NCBI GenBank assembly: GCA_947579605.1
Contig: OX388312.1
Coordinates: 23,769,313 to 23,833,312, forward strand
From: Athripsodes cinereus
Lineage: Eukaryota; Arthropoda; Insecta; Trichoptera; Leptoceridae
DNA: 64,000 nt
Direction: 5' to 3'
Shown here in pieces: positions 23,206 to 34,714 of the stretch. How positions within the stretch are numbered: the stretch's first letter is position 1; each line of letters starts with the position of its first letter. Made by a program: the position numbers and the translations under genes. The notes under the pieces are model-generated. The model saw only the letters and a list, made by a program, of their open reading frames with translations. It made no database searches and was not told the DNA's origin.

Positions 23206-24185
23206 CAAAAGAATAATGAAATACGGGTAACACGTAGTAACTCGCACTTTTTATTTCAATAATAATAAATAAAAAAATCAAAGACTACCATTTAAGTTTT
23301 ACTAATACTATGTAGAATGTATTTCTAAATACAAAAATAATAATCTACGATAATAACAATACACTATTCTTTTTTTTAACACTGAAGTGTGCATTATTTT
23401 TGAATAATAGTTTACAATGGTTTTTTGAATGCTATTGGATAATCATTTTTTGGGTAGTCTCTAAATTGCGTAACCACAAAGAATTATTTTGAAAACCATA
23501 CTGAATACTTAAGTCATCCTTCACTAGTGCATTTAACAATTGCACATTATTGTTACATTTCTTTGTTTTATATTGGTTCTTTATTTTTATTGTCATCATT
23601 GTTTTCTGTCTGCATGGTATTTCATTCATTTTAATGTTTTTAAGATTTTACAACCCTATTTTTATTACTGAGACTCTGCTAAGTACTTAAATACATACCT
23701 TTTTTATAAAAAATGTCAAAAACAATGAATCAATCTATTCCATATTATTCTTATATATCTATTGTCATTTACACATCTTGTACTGCGTATTATTTCAACT
23801 TGAGTCAAATGATATATACTGTATTGTGTTTTTTTGTCTATTTAACGCATTGTTTTTTTTATTCATCTTAAGATCTTTGTGATGTTCAAAACCAATAACA
23901 TAGCATTATTCCAAATTTTGAATGTGTCCTTTCTATTATTGAAAGACAATCATTGTGTTATGATGTAATTAAATAGGTAAAATGACGATAAATAAATCAC
24001 GCGGAATGTGAGCATTTGCATAGTACTTGTATGGAGGCCGCGCAGGGCGTAGAGATCGTCTGACTGACTTTATCCTAGGGAACGGATAAGAGTTAAAACC
24101 CAAATTTTATCCCTTACGTCAGAACAAGGACCTTATGTTTATTCAATTACCGATCACAACGTCTTTCACAGTGAATTAAATGCAA
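23206..24185. other. No recognised feature
   Basis: AT-rich. The last 180 bases are GC-richer and may be LINE 3' sequence leading into the 24186 block. Confidence 0.45.
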
Positions 24186-24232
24186 AGCCTTTCTGATGGA
24201 CACTTCATTAAACGGCGCCGAATAAATCATTC
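24186..24232 (+). repeat. LINE 3' end fragment (ggcgccgaataaatca tail)
   Basis: It reads agcctttctgatggacactt and aaacggcgccgaataaatca, as in the 5.2 and 60.4 kb blocks. The preceding 180 bases are less AT-rich (gccgcgcagggcgtag at about 24035) but show no LINE motif that I can support. Confidence 0.55.
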
Positions 24233-24257
24233 TTTATTCACTGAATGTCGGTCGGCC

Positions 24258-24303
24258 AGTTTATTGAATAAATGTAGACCAATTCACATTTATTTAATAA
24301 ACT
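24258..24303. other. Imperfect 18-bp hairpin
   Basis: The arms agtttattgaataaatgt (24258-24275) and acatttatttaataaact (24286-24303) are inverted repeats with one mismatch and a 10-base loop. It is probably a remnant of an inverted-repeat element. Nothing else supports a microRNA. Confidence 0.65.
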
Positions 24304-24965
24304 GATCATCCTCTTTGTGCCAAAAACATATATGGAAATGGAATCTTTAGAAATAGAGTATTTTTAGCAAATTTAAATTCAAAACGAAATGGAAATTCAT
24401 TAGATAATTAAATTGCTGCAACAATGTATATTAAAAATATTTTTACCAATATGCAGATAATTCGGTTAATGGAAGAAAGTTCTTGTTTTATATTTATTTC
24501 TTCTCCTAACTCAATAACTCACCATGCATTTTCTTACACAGTAAACTTGTGCTAATTCCACTGAGATCTGTAGAACAAGTTAGTATTGTGTTGTAGAGGA
24601 GTGAAGGTATTCCTAAAAGTATAATAAGTTCAAAGTAGGAGCCTACCACCTACAAAGGTAGTAGGTTTATATATAGGAAGTGGTGGTAATTGTGGTGTAA
24701 AAGCGAGAGTGTATTTTTATTACTATCCTTTAAAACCGACCTTTGAGAAAATATAATTATACTCTTGTATCTTACCCGCCTTTATATATTCAACCTATAT
24801 ACCTACATAGTTTTTCTATGTTCAATAATATAGGTACTTGATAAATATTTCGTTTTCTATTTATAGAAAGCCATTGAAAAGTATCAGGCTTTAGTAGAAC
24901 TATTAACATCTCTGTCTACTATACTTCCTCAATATCTTCGACAAATGCGAATAAAAATCAAATCT

Positions 24966-25025
24966 ATTCGCTGGATTTAAGATTTTAAATGTCTTCAACG
25001 AATATAATGTGATGTTTTACAATGA
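24966..25025 (+). repeat. Rep1 fragment
   Basis: ctggatttaagattttaaat and aatgtgatgttttac match the centre of Rep1 only. Confidence 0.4.
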
Positions 25026-26213
25026 ATTACGTCGCCCATTCAGATTATCTATTTAATGAAACTTATTGAACGAGTTGTTCATATTCATTACAAGATGTTT
25101 GTTACTAGTTACCACACTTGTAGGACGTACATGACGTGATGATATAGATATTTAGAATATAATAAAATCGGACGAGTATCTAAGAATGAATACATATTTA
25201 TATCTACTATTTCATATTATAGGAAAGGTATATAAAACTGCGTTGAAGTCGATATCTTCAATGATTCAGAGTACAATGTTAAGAAATGTGCTGTGAGCGA
25301 ATTTTTTCAAATGTACATACACTTTCCACTGATGATCCCCTGTAGATTAATTGTTTTGGTTTCGTGTCTGTTTGTATTGCTATTTTACTATAATTATAGG
25401 CTGTTAATTAATAAATAAATACCTATTATAGGTATCATTTGGAATCTTATACTTATTATTACATACAAGACATTATTATTCAAAGAAATTCATAGATGAA
25501 CATGAATAAGTTAACAACTATACCTGCATTACTAAGTATAATATGCAACAATGAAACATAATCATGTAGGTCCTTAATATAAAAATGCAAAACTTTGATA
25601 TTGTTTTAAAATAGACATTTACGTGCGACAAGACATTCTGAGCATCTTCAGCTTCAGTCAACTTAGTTAAATCTGTAGTAGACGAAGTTTCGTAAAATGC
25701 AATTTATATTATATTATACTGTACATACATCATCTTTATACTGTCTTTATTACTATCATAAAGTAATAATGTAAATCTGAAAGTTAAATGTTCATACATC
25801 AAAGATGAGAAGTTGTTTTGTTGATATTTGCTACATAGTTAGTTCTTATTTACCTACAACAATTGTCGCAAATGAGATTGTCGAAGTATCATGTATGAGA
25901 TAACAGTTTGTAAAATATTATGTACGATGCTACGACATACTTATAGTAATTAATATATTTTCTTCTTTATTCCACGATTTTTCATATTATTTATTTAAGA
26001 AGGATTAACTATGTAACAGTTCCGAGACATTTTGAATGTTTTTAGTACATGAACTAAAAACATCCATGATTTTTAATTTAGTATATTCCAAAACATCATA
26101 TTCCTAACAAATGATAAAATTGGTGACCTCGGAAACGGAAAAGGTAGACTTTAAAATTTATTTTTGAACGTGTATACCTAAATATATGTAGGTACAATAA
26201 AGATTTTTAGAAT
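25026..26213. other. No recognised feature
   Basis: AT-rich, without motifs. Confidence 0.5.
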
Positions 26214-26256
26214 AGATCTCCTATTTTTCTCTGTAAGTTTTCGAATATCATTCATA
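26214..26256 (-). repeat. Rep1 copy, first half, split by a LINE insertion
   Basis: ctctgtaagttttcgaat is the minus-strand Rep1 block. It continues at 26536 on the far side of the LINE fragment. Confidence 0.6.
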
Positions 26257-26265
26257 TAAAACATT
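26257..26265 (+). repeat. Target-site duplication of the 26.3 kb LINE fragment
   Basis: The 9-mer taaaacatt recurs exactly at 26527-26535, on the other side of the LINE fragment. In Rep1 this word is the (minus-strand) gtaaaacatt of the methodically conserved gatgttttac block, so the duplicated site is original Rep1 sequence. Confidence 0.7.
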
Positions 26266-26526
26266 TTTCTTCTTCTTTCTGTGCCATGTCAGGTCCCCCG
26301 ACGTTGACGATCACTCCGACGAAAACCTCCCTGTCCTGTGCTGGTCTGAACAGGTCATCAACTGTCCGGATTCCGGTCCACTCGCAATGTTGCGCAGCCA
26401 GGGCATCTGCTTTCTGCCAACTCCCCGTCATCCCTCTATCTTGCCCTCCAATATAAGGCGGAGGAGACGATACTTCTCTCCACGCAGCACGTGACCCAAA
26501 TATGAGACCTAAAGTCTCAAGAGATG
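26266..26526 (-). pseudogene. LINE C-terminal fragment with GAA-repeat tail (family D), inside Rep1
   Basis: The minus strand encodes a run with WQKADALAAQHCEWTGIRTV, then DLFRPAQDREVFVGVI and GGPDMA, followed by a gaagaagaaaaa tail. It is homologous to 11180-11360 and 13381-13563. The ORF carries on through the tail because the stop seen in the 13.4 kb copy is lost. It is flanked by the 9-bp duplication taaaacatt. It is 5'-truncated to 261 bases. Confidence 0.7.
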
Positions 26527-26535
26527 TAAAACATT

Positions 26536-26590
26536 CAACATCTAGAATTAGGCAATGAGGTATCCCATCCACTCTGAATGTATTATTTTT
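26536..26590 (-). repeat. Rep1 copy, second half, after the LINE insertion
   Basis: caacatctagaattaggcaa and gaggtatcccatccactctg continue the minus-strand Rep1 copy of 26214-26256. Confidence 0.6.
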
Positions 26591-27917
26591 AGAGTAATGA
26601 TTAGACTGTAACCTACATTTTCATTACATGCAATATCGTGTCATGTAGCTATCTACATAAAATCTATCTATATAAAAAAACATTAGGTATATTTTTTTAG
26701 GATTCAAACAAAATCTTAACTAAATTTAAGATTAAAATTAAATCTAACATTATTATGAATGAATGAACAAAGGTGTACATAATGCAATCACATAAAATAT
26801 AATATACACTATACCCATAGTAAAATTCATAGGATATCACGTATTTTACCTGGAGGTATACTTCAATTAATTACAAAACCCATAATATTGTTATTACAGA
26901 ATAATACAAAATGCTTTCCATAAAAGGTACATCTTCATTTCATTAACTTCAAACCATATCGTCCATCAAATTTATCGTGTACCGAGGTAGAAAATATTAA
27001 TATCTGTAGAAAACAATATTACACACGAATAACGAATACATACACAATTAATATAAACGCATAAACATAAAACTCAAAATGTACCCACACTTACATAGAT
27101 AAGTAGGTACCTAAAATCAAAGTATGTATTTTCTCAGTGGTGGGTCTTAATAAAGGTTTGTATGTATTTTTCGAAGATAATACTTGTTTATATTCTATGC
27201 TATCATTATACTAAGTATTTTGTATTATTATTTATTTATTTATTTATTCTATAATTATTCTTACCGTATCGTGAACACGGATGATAGTACAACAACCTTC
27301 ATTCAATCTGTGTTTCCTCGTACAGTATCTACCTAATACGAGGTAATGTTCTTGGTGTATTTATTCTTAAAACTGTAGGTATACCTACACTATGTGCATT
27401 ACATGTTTGATACCGTAGAATCAAGAATATAATAAAATATTTGAGTATTAGGATGTTGCTTAAATATTCCCAACCATATACGTGCTATATAAAGCTAAAA
27501 ATTAATATTTTAATTAGATACTCTAGAAATGTATCACTTGAAATATTGACTACCTACTTTTAAACTGTAAGTATATCGGAAGTCCGAAAAAGGAATCTAA
27601 TGAAAATCAACATAATCTCGAATTTTATATTGATTTTAGATTCTTTATGCTCTAAATTTGCAAAAATGAATTATATAATTAACTTTAGAAAATATAAAAA
27701 AACACTGTGCTATCAAATTATTAGAAATACCAAATTCTAAGAAGAAAGACTTCCGATATTACGATATTTAAGAAATAAGAAATTAAGTGATTGGCTGTTT
27801 TAGAAAAAAAAACTGGCAAAAGCACAATTATGTTTTTGAAGTATGTCGGTACCTAGTTGACTATTCTGGCAGTTTCAAAAAATGTAAATCTGTGGAAGAC
27901 ACAATTCATTCATTCAT
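26591..27917. other. No recognised feature
   Basis: AT-rich, with a (TTTA)n-like run near 27230. Confidence 0.5.
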
Positions 27918-28008
27918 ACCATCACGACATATCCCACAAGTGGGGTAGACAACGAACTAACTGCATGTAATGAGCATTCGAGTCATTCTGAACGTGCCAA
28001 TAAGGAAG
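27918..28008 (+). repeat. Rep1 copy, 5' part
   Basis: accatcacgacatatcccac and aagtggggtagac are close to the Rep1 consensus. The copy stops after the gtgccaataagg block. Confidence 0.7.
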
Positions 28009-28769
28009 GAAGACACAATTGAATTTCGCAAAAAGCATTTTTTATAAACAATATTCTGCATCCCGTACAAAACGAATACAGAATAAGATTCATGTATTTC
28101 CGTCTTCTAAATATAATTACGAATTCCTCTAGACGTATCTAATGAATTCTACGCTCAATGATTTTTGTACACAAACCTACACTGTACGAGTATGTAAGAT
28201 CATAATATTATTATTATTATCTTCTTTCCTTACATTTTCTACTTAATATTACACCGGTGATCCAAATAATTAGATAGTAGTGGAGTTCTCTTTACGTTCA
28301 AATTATATTAAGCGATACCGATTTTGTTAGATAGGTACATACCTACTTCTAATAAAATCTTTTCAGAGTATACATAGACGTATTAGTGGAGTCCTATATA
28401 AAATTAGTATTAGCTACGTATCTAAATATTTGATATATAATAATTATTATGAGAAAGAAATTCTATTAGATGTATATTGATTTCCGCCTTTTTAATAACC
28501 CCTTTGAATAAATTATTATGAAATCGTGAGGAGACAGTAAATTATTATACACAATATTAGTTAAATACTAAATCACAGTGGATGGTTTTGAGAAGAATAC
28601 TATAGAAATTAGTTAAATAGATATTTTTTATATTTTTTTATGTAGAAAGTCAACGTCGGGTAGGGGTGACAAGGTACAAAGGAAATAAAAAAAAATCTAG
28701 TTTAATATAATTCATCAATTATTTTCCTTTGATAGAAATTTTAATTGAATTCGTCCGCTGGTTACTCCT
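28009..28769. other. No recognised feature
   Basis: AT-rich. gtcaacgtcgggtaggggtg at about 28650 stands out but is unassigned. Confidence 0.45.
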
Positions 28770-28838
28770 CTTGTGATGGTATTTGGGACCTCGTGACTCA
28801 AAGGCAAGAGCGTTACCACTGCGCCAAACCTGTAGCCA
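28770..28838 (-). mobile_element. tRNA-like SINE head, decayed (family D-like)
   Basis: On the minus strand, tttggcgcagtggtaacgct is a good box A. After it comes cttgcctttgagtcacgagg, but the expected box B is degraded to ggtcccaaatacc. Only the tRNA-like head is recognisable. Confidence 0.45.
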
Positions 28839-29405
28839 TTTTGATGAAAACACTTGCATACATTATGGATGTACTTCATCATATTCCAAATAGCATAGAT
28901 TATTGATATTTGAAAGAATTAATGATATATCTAATGATAAGATAGCAATTTGATGACACAAGAAAAATCTTAATACTTTACAGATGACAATAATAATAAA
29001 CTAAAAGCCTTGAGCTTGTCATTCTCATATCAATCTAATTTGTACAAATATATACCTACATATTATTCTTCTTATGAACATTTTACAAATGTAGTAGGTA
29101 GGTATTGTTATTAAAAGCAAAAATATCGATCCGGTTACATAAGGAAATGAATGGTTGGAATGCAATACAGTCTTCGCTAGGATACAATAAATCACCAAAT
29201 TACCAACAAGCAGAGGCGTTACAGAGGACCTCATATTTGACGAAAAACAAAATACCTTTAAAAAGTTCTTAGGTTAAAACATAATTCAAAATATCGTAGA
29301 TTTTTTCATGACATAATGTAAGGATGAAAATTATACTGTTAGATATAAATACCGTGGAGTCATCTGCAAGAAGAAAAGGACTTAAGTAGATTATTTTATG
29401 TGTTA
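28839..29405. other. No recognised feature
   Basis: AT-rich, without motifs. Confidence 0.5.
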
Positions 29406-29590
29406 TCGAGTGTCTTGTAAAACGCAAGTAATCGTAATGCATTTCGTACAAGACATTGATTCATAGATGATGTATGCCACCCGTCCAGGATGCCATAACT
29501 TTTATTAGCAAGAATATGAAATCTTGCATATTTATTATATTATGCAGTAGGTCCGCTGGCTACCCCATATGTGGGAAATGCCGTGATGGT
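29406..29590 (-). repeat. Rep1 copy
   Basis: On the plus strand it reads tcgagtgtcttgtaaaacgc, gccacccgtccaggatgcc and ggctaccccatatgtggg. It ends ccgtgatggt, the reverse complement of the Rep1 start. Confidence 0.7.
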
Positions 29591-31070
29591 GTATAAATAT
29601 GTAAATATAAATAAATTCCAACAAATCATTTAACATTTACTCAGACAATCAAAAAGAAATGAAATGAGACTTCAGTTTAATTGTAATGAAGACTAATAAG
29701 ACACATATTAAACGTCTTATAAATAACTATAATTTATCATATTTTGGATAAAATTTAATATTTCGCATATATTATTATTATTCATTACTATATTATTATT
29801 CTAATGCCGGAACATATTAAATGTTACAAGTATTTAGCTAATTTGGATCATGCAGACATTTTACAGAGTAAGAGTTTCACACATGACATTTTTATAGAAG
29901 TATGTTATTTACGATCCCGTGATTTTTTACGCTACGCCACTGTCTTTACCATAAGGCAATCAAAAACAATGTATCAGATATATTAATAATCCTTAGCTCA
30001 TCACCATTGATTAATCATTCAAGGTTAAATAGAATTAATTGTTATCATCATGCAAAGAAAATGAAACTGTTCCATATACATACATAATAAATAATATACT
30101 TAATTTTATAACTGACAATTTGATTGAATCATTGTTAAATATTTAATTAATGCTTATAAGGATGGGCGACATTTATCTTAAAAAGTATGGGCGATAAAGC
30201 TTATGAAGAAGGCGTGAAAAACGAGCGTCAAAAATCTTACACATGACAAGATAGTATGAAGCCGTGACAAAAATGTGGTCTCCATGATGCATGAGAGAGT
30301 ACCTACTCGTATGTCCTTGATGATTTGCTAAAAACAGTTGTCTTTGCGCTTATCAGAATTATCATCTTTCATATTACACTGTTCAAATGAAAACTACATA
30401 CCTATTCAAATTTTCTTTTTTTAGGCAAGGCATCCGCCATCGAGTGAATTATGATTCAGAAAACTTTATCTAATATACTATTTTTCTGAGATGACGGGAC
30501 ATAAAAGACAGTATGAGAGACTTAGACAGTAGAAAAGTGGTGGGTTTTTATAATCCTATGCCATGCATCAACGATTGTCAATGCTGGGTGACTTATGCAG
30601 CACAAAAAAATTAATGAACCATACCATCCATAAGTCGCCAAAGTAAAATTGTCAACTATTTCATCATCGAATATCGCCCAAAATCGATGAAAAAACATCA
30701 CCTCTACTGCGGCTTTTTGATATTTAAAACTAGAACGTTAACAGTTAAAGTAAATGATAATAATATTATGTTTCATATAAATACGTACAAACCTACCTAA
30801 ATAAAAATAATACAATCAAAGTATTGTATAATTCGTATCAAACGATCATTTAGTCTTCCAAGATACATACCTATGGAATAATTATACTGCTTAGCGTGAC
30901 GAGCTTATGGAACCTTGACATTCAAGTCTGGATAGTTAAGCAATAATAATAGGTATTATTAAGTACATACCCAATATATAATTGATATTATATTCGTATA
31001 ATATAACAACCTATATTTCGTGCAAAGTTAATAATATTATAAGGAGGACTTTTTTGTGTGAAGAAGCTAT
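29591..31070. other. No recognised feature
   Basis: AT-rich. Two patches at 30160-30300 and 30540-30720 hold gggcgac and gtcgcc words and a cttatg/cataag inverted pair. They may be an old inverted-repeat element, but I cannot define its ends. Confidence 0.4.
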
Positions 31071-31078
31071 CGAATAAC
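31071..31078 (+). repeat. Left 8-bp target-site duplication of the hAT element
   Basis: cgaataac lies directly before the CAGAGATG terminus and again at 32435-32442. An 8-bp duplication is the hallmark of hAT transposition. Confidence 0.9.
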
Positions 31079-31261
31079 CAGAGATGTGCAAAATACTTTC
31101 AAAAAAGTATTTAAATACAAAATACAAATACTTTTGAATTTTTGTATTTCAAATACAAAATACTAAATACTTTTTCAAAATGGTATTTAAATACAAAATA
31201 CAAAATACGTATTTTCAAAATACTTTTTTAAAATACCTTTTTAAAATACTTTTTACAAATA

Positions 31262-31690
31262 GTCGAACAAGGTGTAAGACAATTAAGTATTTAATATTTA
31301 AACCATTGATGAATGAAAGAGAAATTAAAAACTGGACAAAAGTATACATAAATGAAGAAAGGGTTGACATGATTCGATATAGCATTGCTTGCAGACAATT
31401 GATGAATGAAAAACTGGACAAGAGTATACATAAATGGAGAAAGGGTTGACATGATTCGATATATCATTGCTTGCAGACAATGAGGATGAGCCTTAGGAAG
31501 AACTGTCAAAATAGAAAAAAAAAATTAATTAAGTCATGACAAAATGTACGGTTGTTAGAAGAGATAAGCCGAAAATTGTCATAAATGGATTGAGTATCAT
31601 CAAGCAGGTAAGACAATTCCTGACTTGGGCTGCAAAATAAATCAGAATGGATAATACAAATCTGAAATCGTATGGACTACTGTAATATCA
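31262..31690 (+). pseudogene. RTE/L2-like reverse transcriptase fragment inside the hAT, tandemly duplicated
   Basis: It is homologous to the ORF at 58830-59840. It shows VEQGVRQ at the start, then KNWT...INGERVDMIRY, later TKCTVVRRDKPKIVINGLSI and KQV, and KINQNG near the end. The stretch from the AIDE-like motif to the IRY motif occurs twice (31304-31397 and 31397-31480). In both units the bases that should encode the YADD catalytic box are missing: IRY is followed directly by the LLADSE-equivalent (atcattgcttgcagacaatg). Stops and frameshifts occur, so no functional enzyme is made. Confidence 0.75.
31304..31480 (+). repeat. Tandem duplication within the hAT cargo
   Basis: Two ~85-95-base units share aactggac, gtatacataaatg, agaaagggttgacatgattc and cattgcttgcagacaat. 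They differ at a handful of positions plus a short indel (agagaaatt in the first unit only). Confidence 0.85.
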
Positions 31691-31769
31691 TACATACAGT
31701 ATACAGGACTGCTCCAGACTCTTCCTTATCGTCTTCAGATGGTTTTTAGTGTTGCCTCCGGATCATTTA

Positions 31770-31905
31770 CAGAGAGAATAAGAGCTACCACATAACTTCA
31801 CTACTAAGAAGTCTACACTAACTGAGAGTCCTAGAGATACTGGTGTTTAAACTGTGTCTCACTGTCCACAAGGCAGCACACTACCCACTGAGCTGTTCCG
31901 CTGAC
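31770..31905 (-). other. tRNA-like stretch in the hAT cargo
   Basis: On the minus strand, agctcagtgggtagtgtgct is a good box A. About 35 bases on, cagtttaaacacc is a weakened box B. It is probably a decayed SINE head; only these two blocks support it. Confidence 0.4.
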
Positions 31906-31939
31906 GACAATGTGTGGCGAAGGCTGTGCTCAGCTTCTT

Positions 31940-32112
31940 AAACACGTTGAACTCAAAAGGGCAAATACCTCTAAATTTGCAGAAAGAAGACACAAAGTCG
32001 CAGCGTCATCTGCCTGGAATAGATTGCCTTCAGACAAAATTGAAAATGCTACCATTCAGGAGAAATCACAGCGCCCTTGAAATGGCCATGGATCGTTAAA
32101 CGGCGTCATGTA
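31940..32112 (+). pseudogene. Jockey/CR1-like LINE C-terminus in the hAT cargo
   Basis: In frame it reads FAERRHKVAASSAWNRLPSD and ends SQRP-stop at 32080, followed by a degraded form of the aaacggcgccgaataaatca tail. The AxxxWxxLP block and the Arg-Pro-stop ending match the fragment at 60233-60412. This is a different LINE family from the reverse transcriptase fragment upstream in the same hAT. Confidence 0.65.
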
Positions 32113-32434
32113 TAATTTGTTCAATCATCATTATTATGTATGTATATCTCTAACATGGAGTACTCTAATGGAAACGTTGTATTTGTAATTCAACAAATTG
32201 GCAAAAAAGCTTGCGTACGCGCATATCAATTAATGGCAGAATTTTGTTTCAAACAATAAAAAGGTATTTTGTAAAAGTATTTTGTGTAAAATACAAAATA
32301 CTCAAAAAAAGTATTTCAAATAAAATACAAAATACTTTTTACAAAAAGGTATTTGAAATACAAAATACAAATACGTATTTTGTATTTTGTATTTGTATTT
32401 TAAATACTTTTATTTGAAATACGTCACATCTCTG

Positions 32435-32442
32435 CGAATAAC
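32435..32442 (+). repeat. Right 8-bp target-site duplication of the hAT element
   Basis: cgaataac, identical to 31071-31078. Confidence 0.9.
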
Positions 32443-32763
32443 ATAGGCATAAAACATATCCACTTATATCAAATGTCAAGCAGCTAGATGTGTTGGTTCC
32501 ATGATAGTACAGATTTTCTAAGAATATCCAAAATATCTTTCAAATAAACTGCCTTCACCAGTAGGGATATTCAGAATTATTCATAGGTTTTTCATTGATC
32601 AAAATTTTCCAATTCATTATACTCTGGACATTCGAATTTTCAATGAAGCATTAAGGAATAATAGATTTAAAAAAAAAAGTAGGTTCGTCGTAAAAAATCA
32701 TTTAATTGGTTTATTTTAAAATAAGAAAAAGTGAAAGAAGTATGTAAGGATAGATCTATTTTT

Positions 32764-32818
32764 TTTATATATGGCGTATCTCTGACTACCCCGCTTGGCA
32801 TACGGCGTTAGAGTATAA
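32764..32818 (+). repeat. LINE 3' end fragment (family E)
   Basis: ctctgactaccccgcttggc and atacggcgttagagtat match the end of the LINE fragment at 54845-55163 (tctgcctaccccacttggga, atacggcgtgagagtat). Only about 55 bases remain. Confidence 0.55.
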
Positions 32819-34303
32819 ATAGATGTTTTGTAGACTTTCTTCAAAGTAATTTAGTTAACTGCAAAAACAATATTTACGGCAATAAAACCGCCAGATTTGA
32901 GACAATTCTAAGATTGCAGATGAAATTTTAACCCTGTGTAGATAAATTGTATGTAAAGAAGGTTTCACTTAGCGGTTTTACTTAGATGTGAATTACATCA
33001 AAGATGTCTATCATAATTTATACATACTGGTGTGGTATTAATATTATATCACATACCTACCTGGATATAAAGCTATTGTTTACTCTTATCTTTATTTCCT
33101 CTGAGATTATAATATCTAATAATACTACACATCACAGGTAATAATACTCATAGCCAGCGTCACAACACTTGTAACATAAACCACTATAGGCATAATATAG
33201 GTATAACATAACATGATATTATAGATAGTTACCTAGAGTACATACTCGTCTAACCATTATTACCTTTATTTGTACTACGTTTACTTTGGCCGTCGCGTCG
33301 TTAGAGGACATTGTATAAACATTTATCCAACACCACCCACCATCTATATTTATCTACGTTCTTCAAGTAGGTATACGTCATAGGTATAAGCAATTATAAT
33401 CTGATTTTACTTATCCTATACCTATGTTTTGTGTATATTTTGCCTGTCTATCCTAACACCTCAAGTGTGGCGTTATTGCGATGAAATTTACCCTCTGTAC
33501 ATATGTAGGTAGGTACCCATATTGATCTACAATTATTAATAAAATTACGGCTATGATGTTTTTCGATAATGGAGAAAGAATGTCTTCAAGCCATGGAGCG
33601 AACGTCATAGAACTCCACATAAGTATAATTATGTTCTTATAATTGGCCTGAAATGACCCACACACAACCTTCGCTTCTCACAGAGACTTCAGATTTTTGT
33701 GTTTATCAATGAGATAATAGACATATTATTAATCTTCATATCCGTTTACATACATGTCCTCTTACAACTTCTATCGCATCCTATCTGCTTTGTAAGGGAA
33801 GTGTCTAAATCCATTCACTTATAGTGAAATCAGTTATAATAATAAAAATTAGTGTGCAAACAGTACCGACGTAGGTACCTGCTATATGAATGTACATTAT
33901 AGTATAATTATGTAGAATCTATTGTGTAATGATTCTATTCTATGGGAGGTATGATGACGACCAAAGTGTTTCTGTATTCAGTATATTATTATTGTGCTTA
34001 TGTATCTTCCAGGAAAGAGACAAATTATTATTGGGTAAGTATATTACATGGTATGGTATAGTACAATTTTATCTATTTTTATATTTTACCTGAATGGAAA
34101 GTGTAAGTGTTGCCGATTTCACGAACTTTATTATAAGAATTTTGTTAAGAATATCAAAAATATTTAATGTAAGTAAGATAATAAATTATTGAAAATGATG
34201 TGAAAGTAGATTACACATATTGCTTAATTTTACTGAATTTTGTGTGAATTCGGATGCAACAGGTGTAATTGTATATTATTTAAAACAAATTTTTGGTACT
34301 CCC
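32819..34303. other. No recognised feature
   Basis: AT-rich, without motifs. Confidence 0.5.
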
Positions 34304-34506
34304 AACTCTTTTCCGTAAATTTTCGATTGTCCTTTAAAAGGTAGGTAAATGTTCATAAAACCCCACATATAAGACAATTAACGTCCTTTCCTTATTCAAC
34401 GATAAATTATACCACCAATCCAGAATGTCTTCTATTGATATGGAGAAGACAACCTGCATTCAATTATTCCGCTAGTTTATTCACTTTTGAGTTATGCCAT
34501 GATGAC
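34304..34506 (-). repeat. Rep1 copy
   Basis: The landmarks on the plus strand are ctcttttccgtaaattttcg, attgtcctttaaaaggtagg, accaccaatccagaatgtct and tgagttatgccatgatga. It is diverged but full-length. Confidence 0.6.
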
Positions 34507-34557
34507 ATAGATGAATATAAATTTAGTACACAATATAGGTACTTATTAAATTCATTG

Positions 34558-34714
34558 ATTCATAGCAATAATAAGTTTCCAAATATATTACATAAAATTG
34601 GGCGACAGTTTCGACGACTACCCGGAAGGCCACCAAGAGACGGAAGAACAATCTGTTGATCTTAAGCGTTGCAATTTGCAAATGTTTCCGGCAAATAAAT
34701 CTAACGTTAATTGA
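34558..34714 (+). other. Short open stretch with coding-like composition, unidentified
   Basis: One frame is open from 34558 to a TGA at 34712-34714. From about 34600 it reads LGDSFDDYPEGHQETEEQSV and then DLKRCNLQMFPANKSNVN. The composition is more protein-like and GC-richer than the surroundings, and possible AG acceptors occur upstream. It has no recognisable domain and could be chance or a transposon remnant. Confidence 0.2.

Larger units (their letters stand above)
31079..32434. mobile_element. Non-autonomous hAT-type DNA transposon carrying LINE and tRNA-like fragments
   Basis: This 1,356-bp element starts CAGAGATGTGCAAAATAC and ends with the inverted form ...cacatctctg. It is flanked by a perfect 8-bp duplication (cgaataac). 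Both subterminal regions (31084-31260 and about 32260-32420) are packed with aaatacaaaatac/gtattttgtatttt repeats, typical of the repeated transposase sites of hAT elements. There is no transposase ORF, so it depends on an autonomous relative. The interior is made of a reverse transcriptase fragment (31262-31690), a tRNA-like stretch on the minus strand (about 31770-31905) and a second LINE C-terminus (about 31940-32112). Either the element captured these pieces and was then mobilised, or they landed in it after insertion. The perfect duplication favours a recent move with the cargo in place, but does not prove it. Confidence 0.88.

Noticed and set aside
30160..30720. Old inverted-repeat element
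   Set aside because: Only short inverted words are visible; ends and target duplication could not be found.
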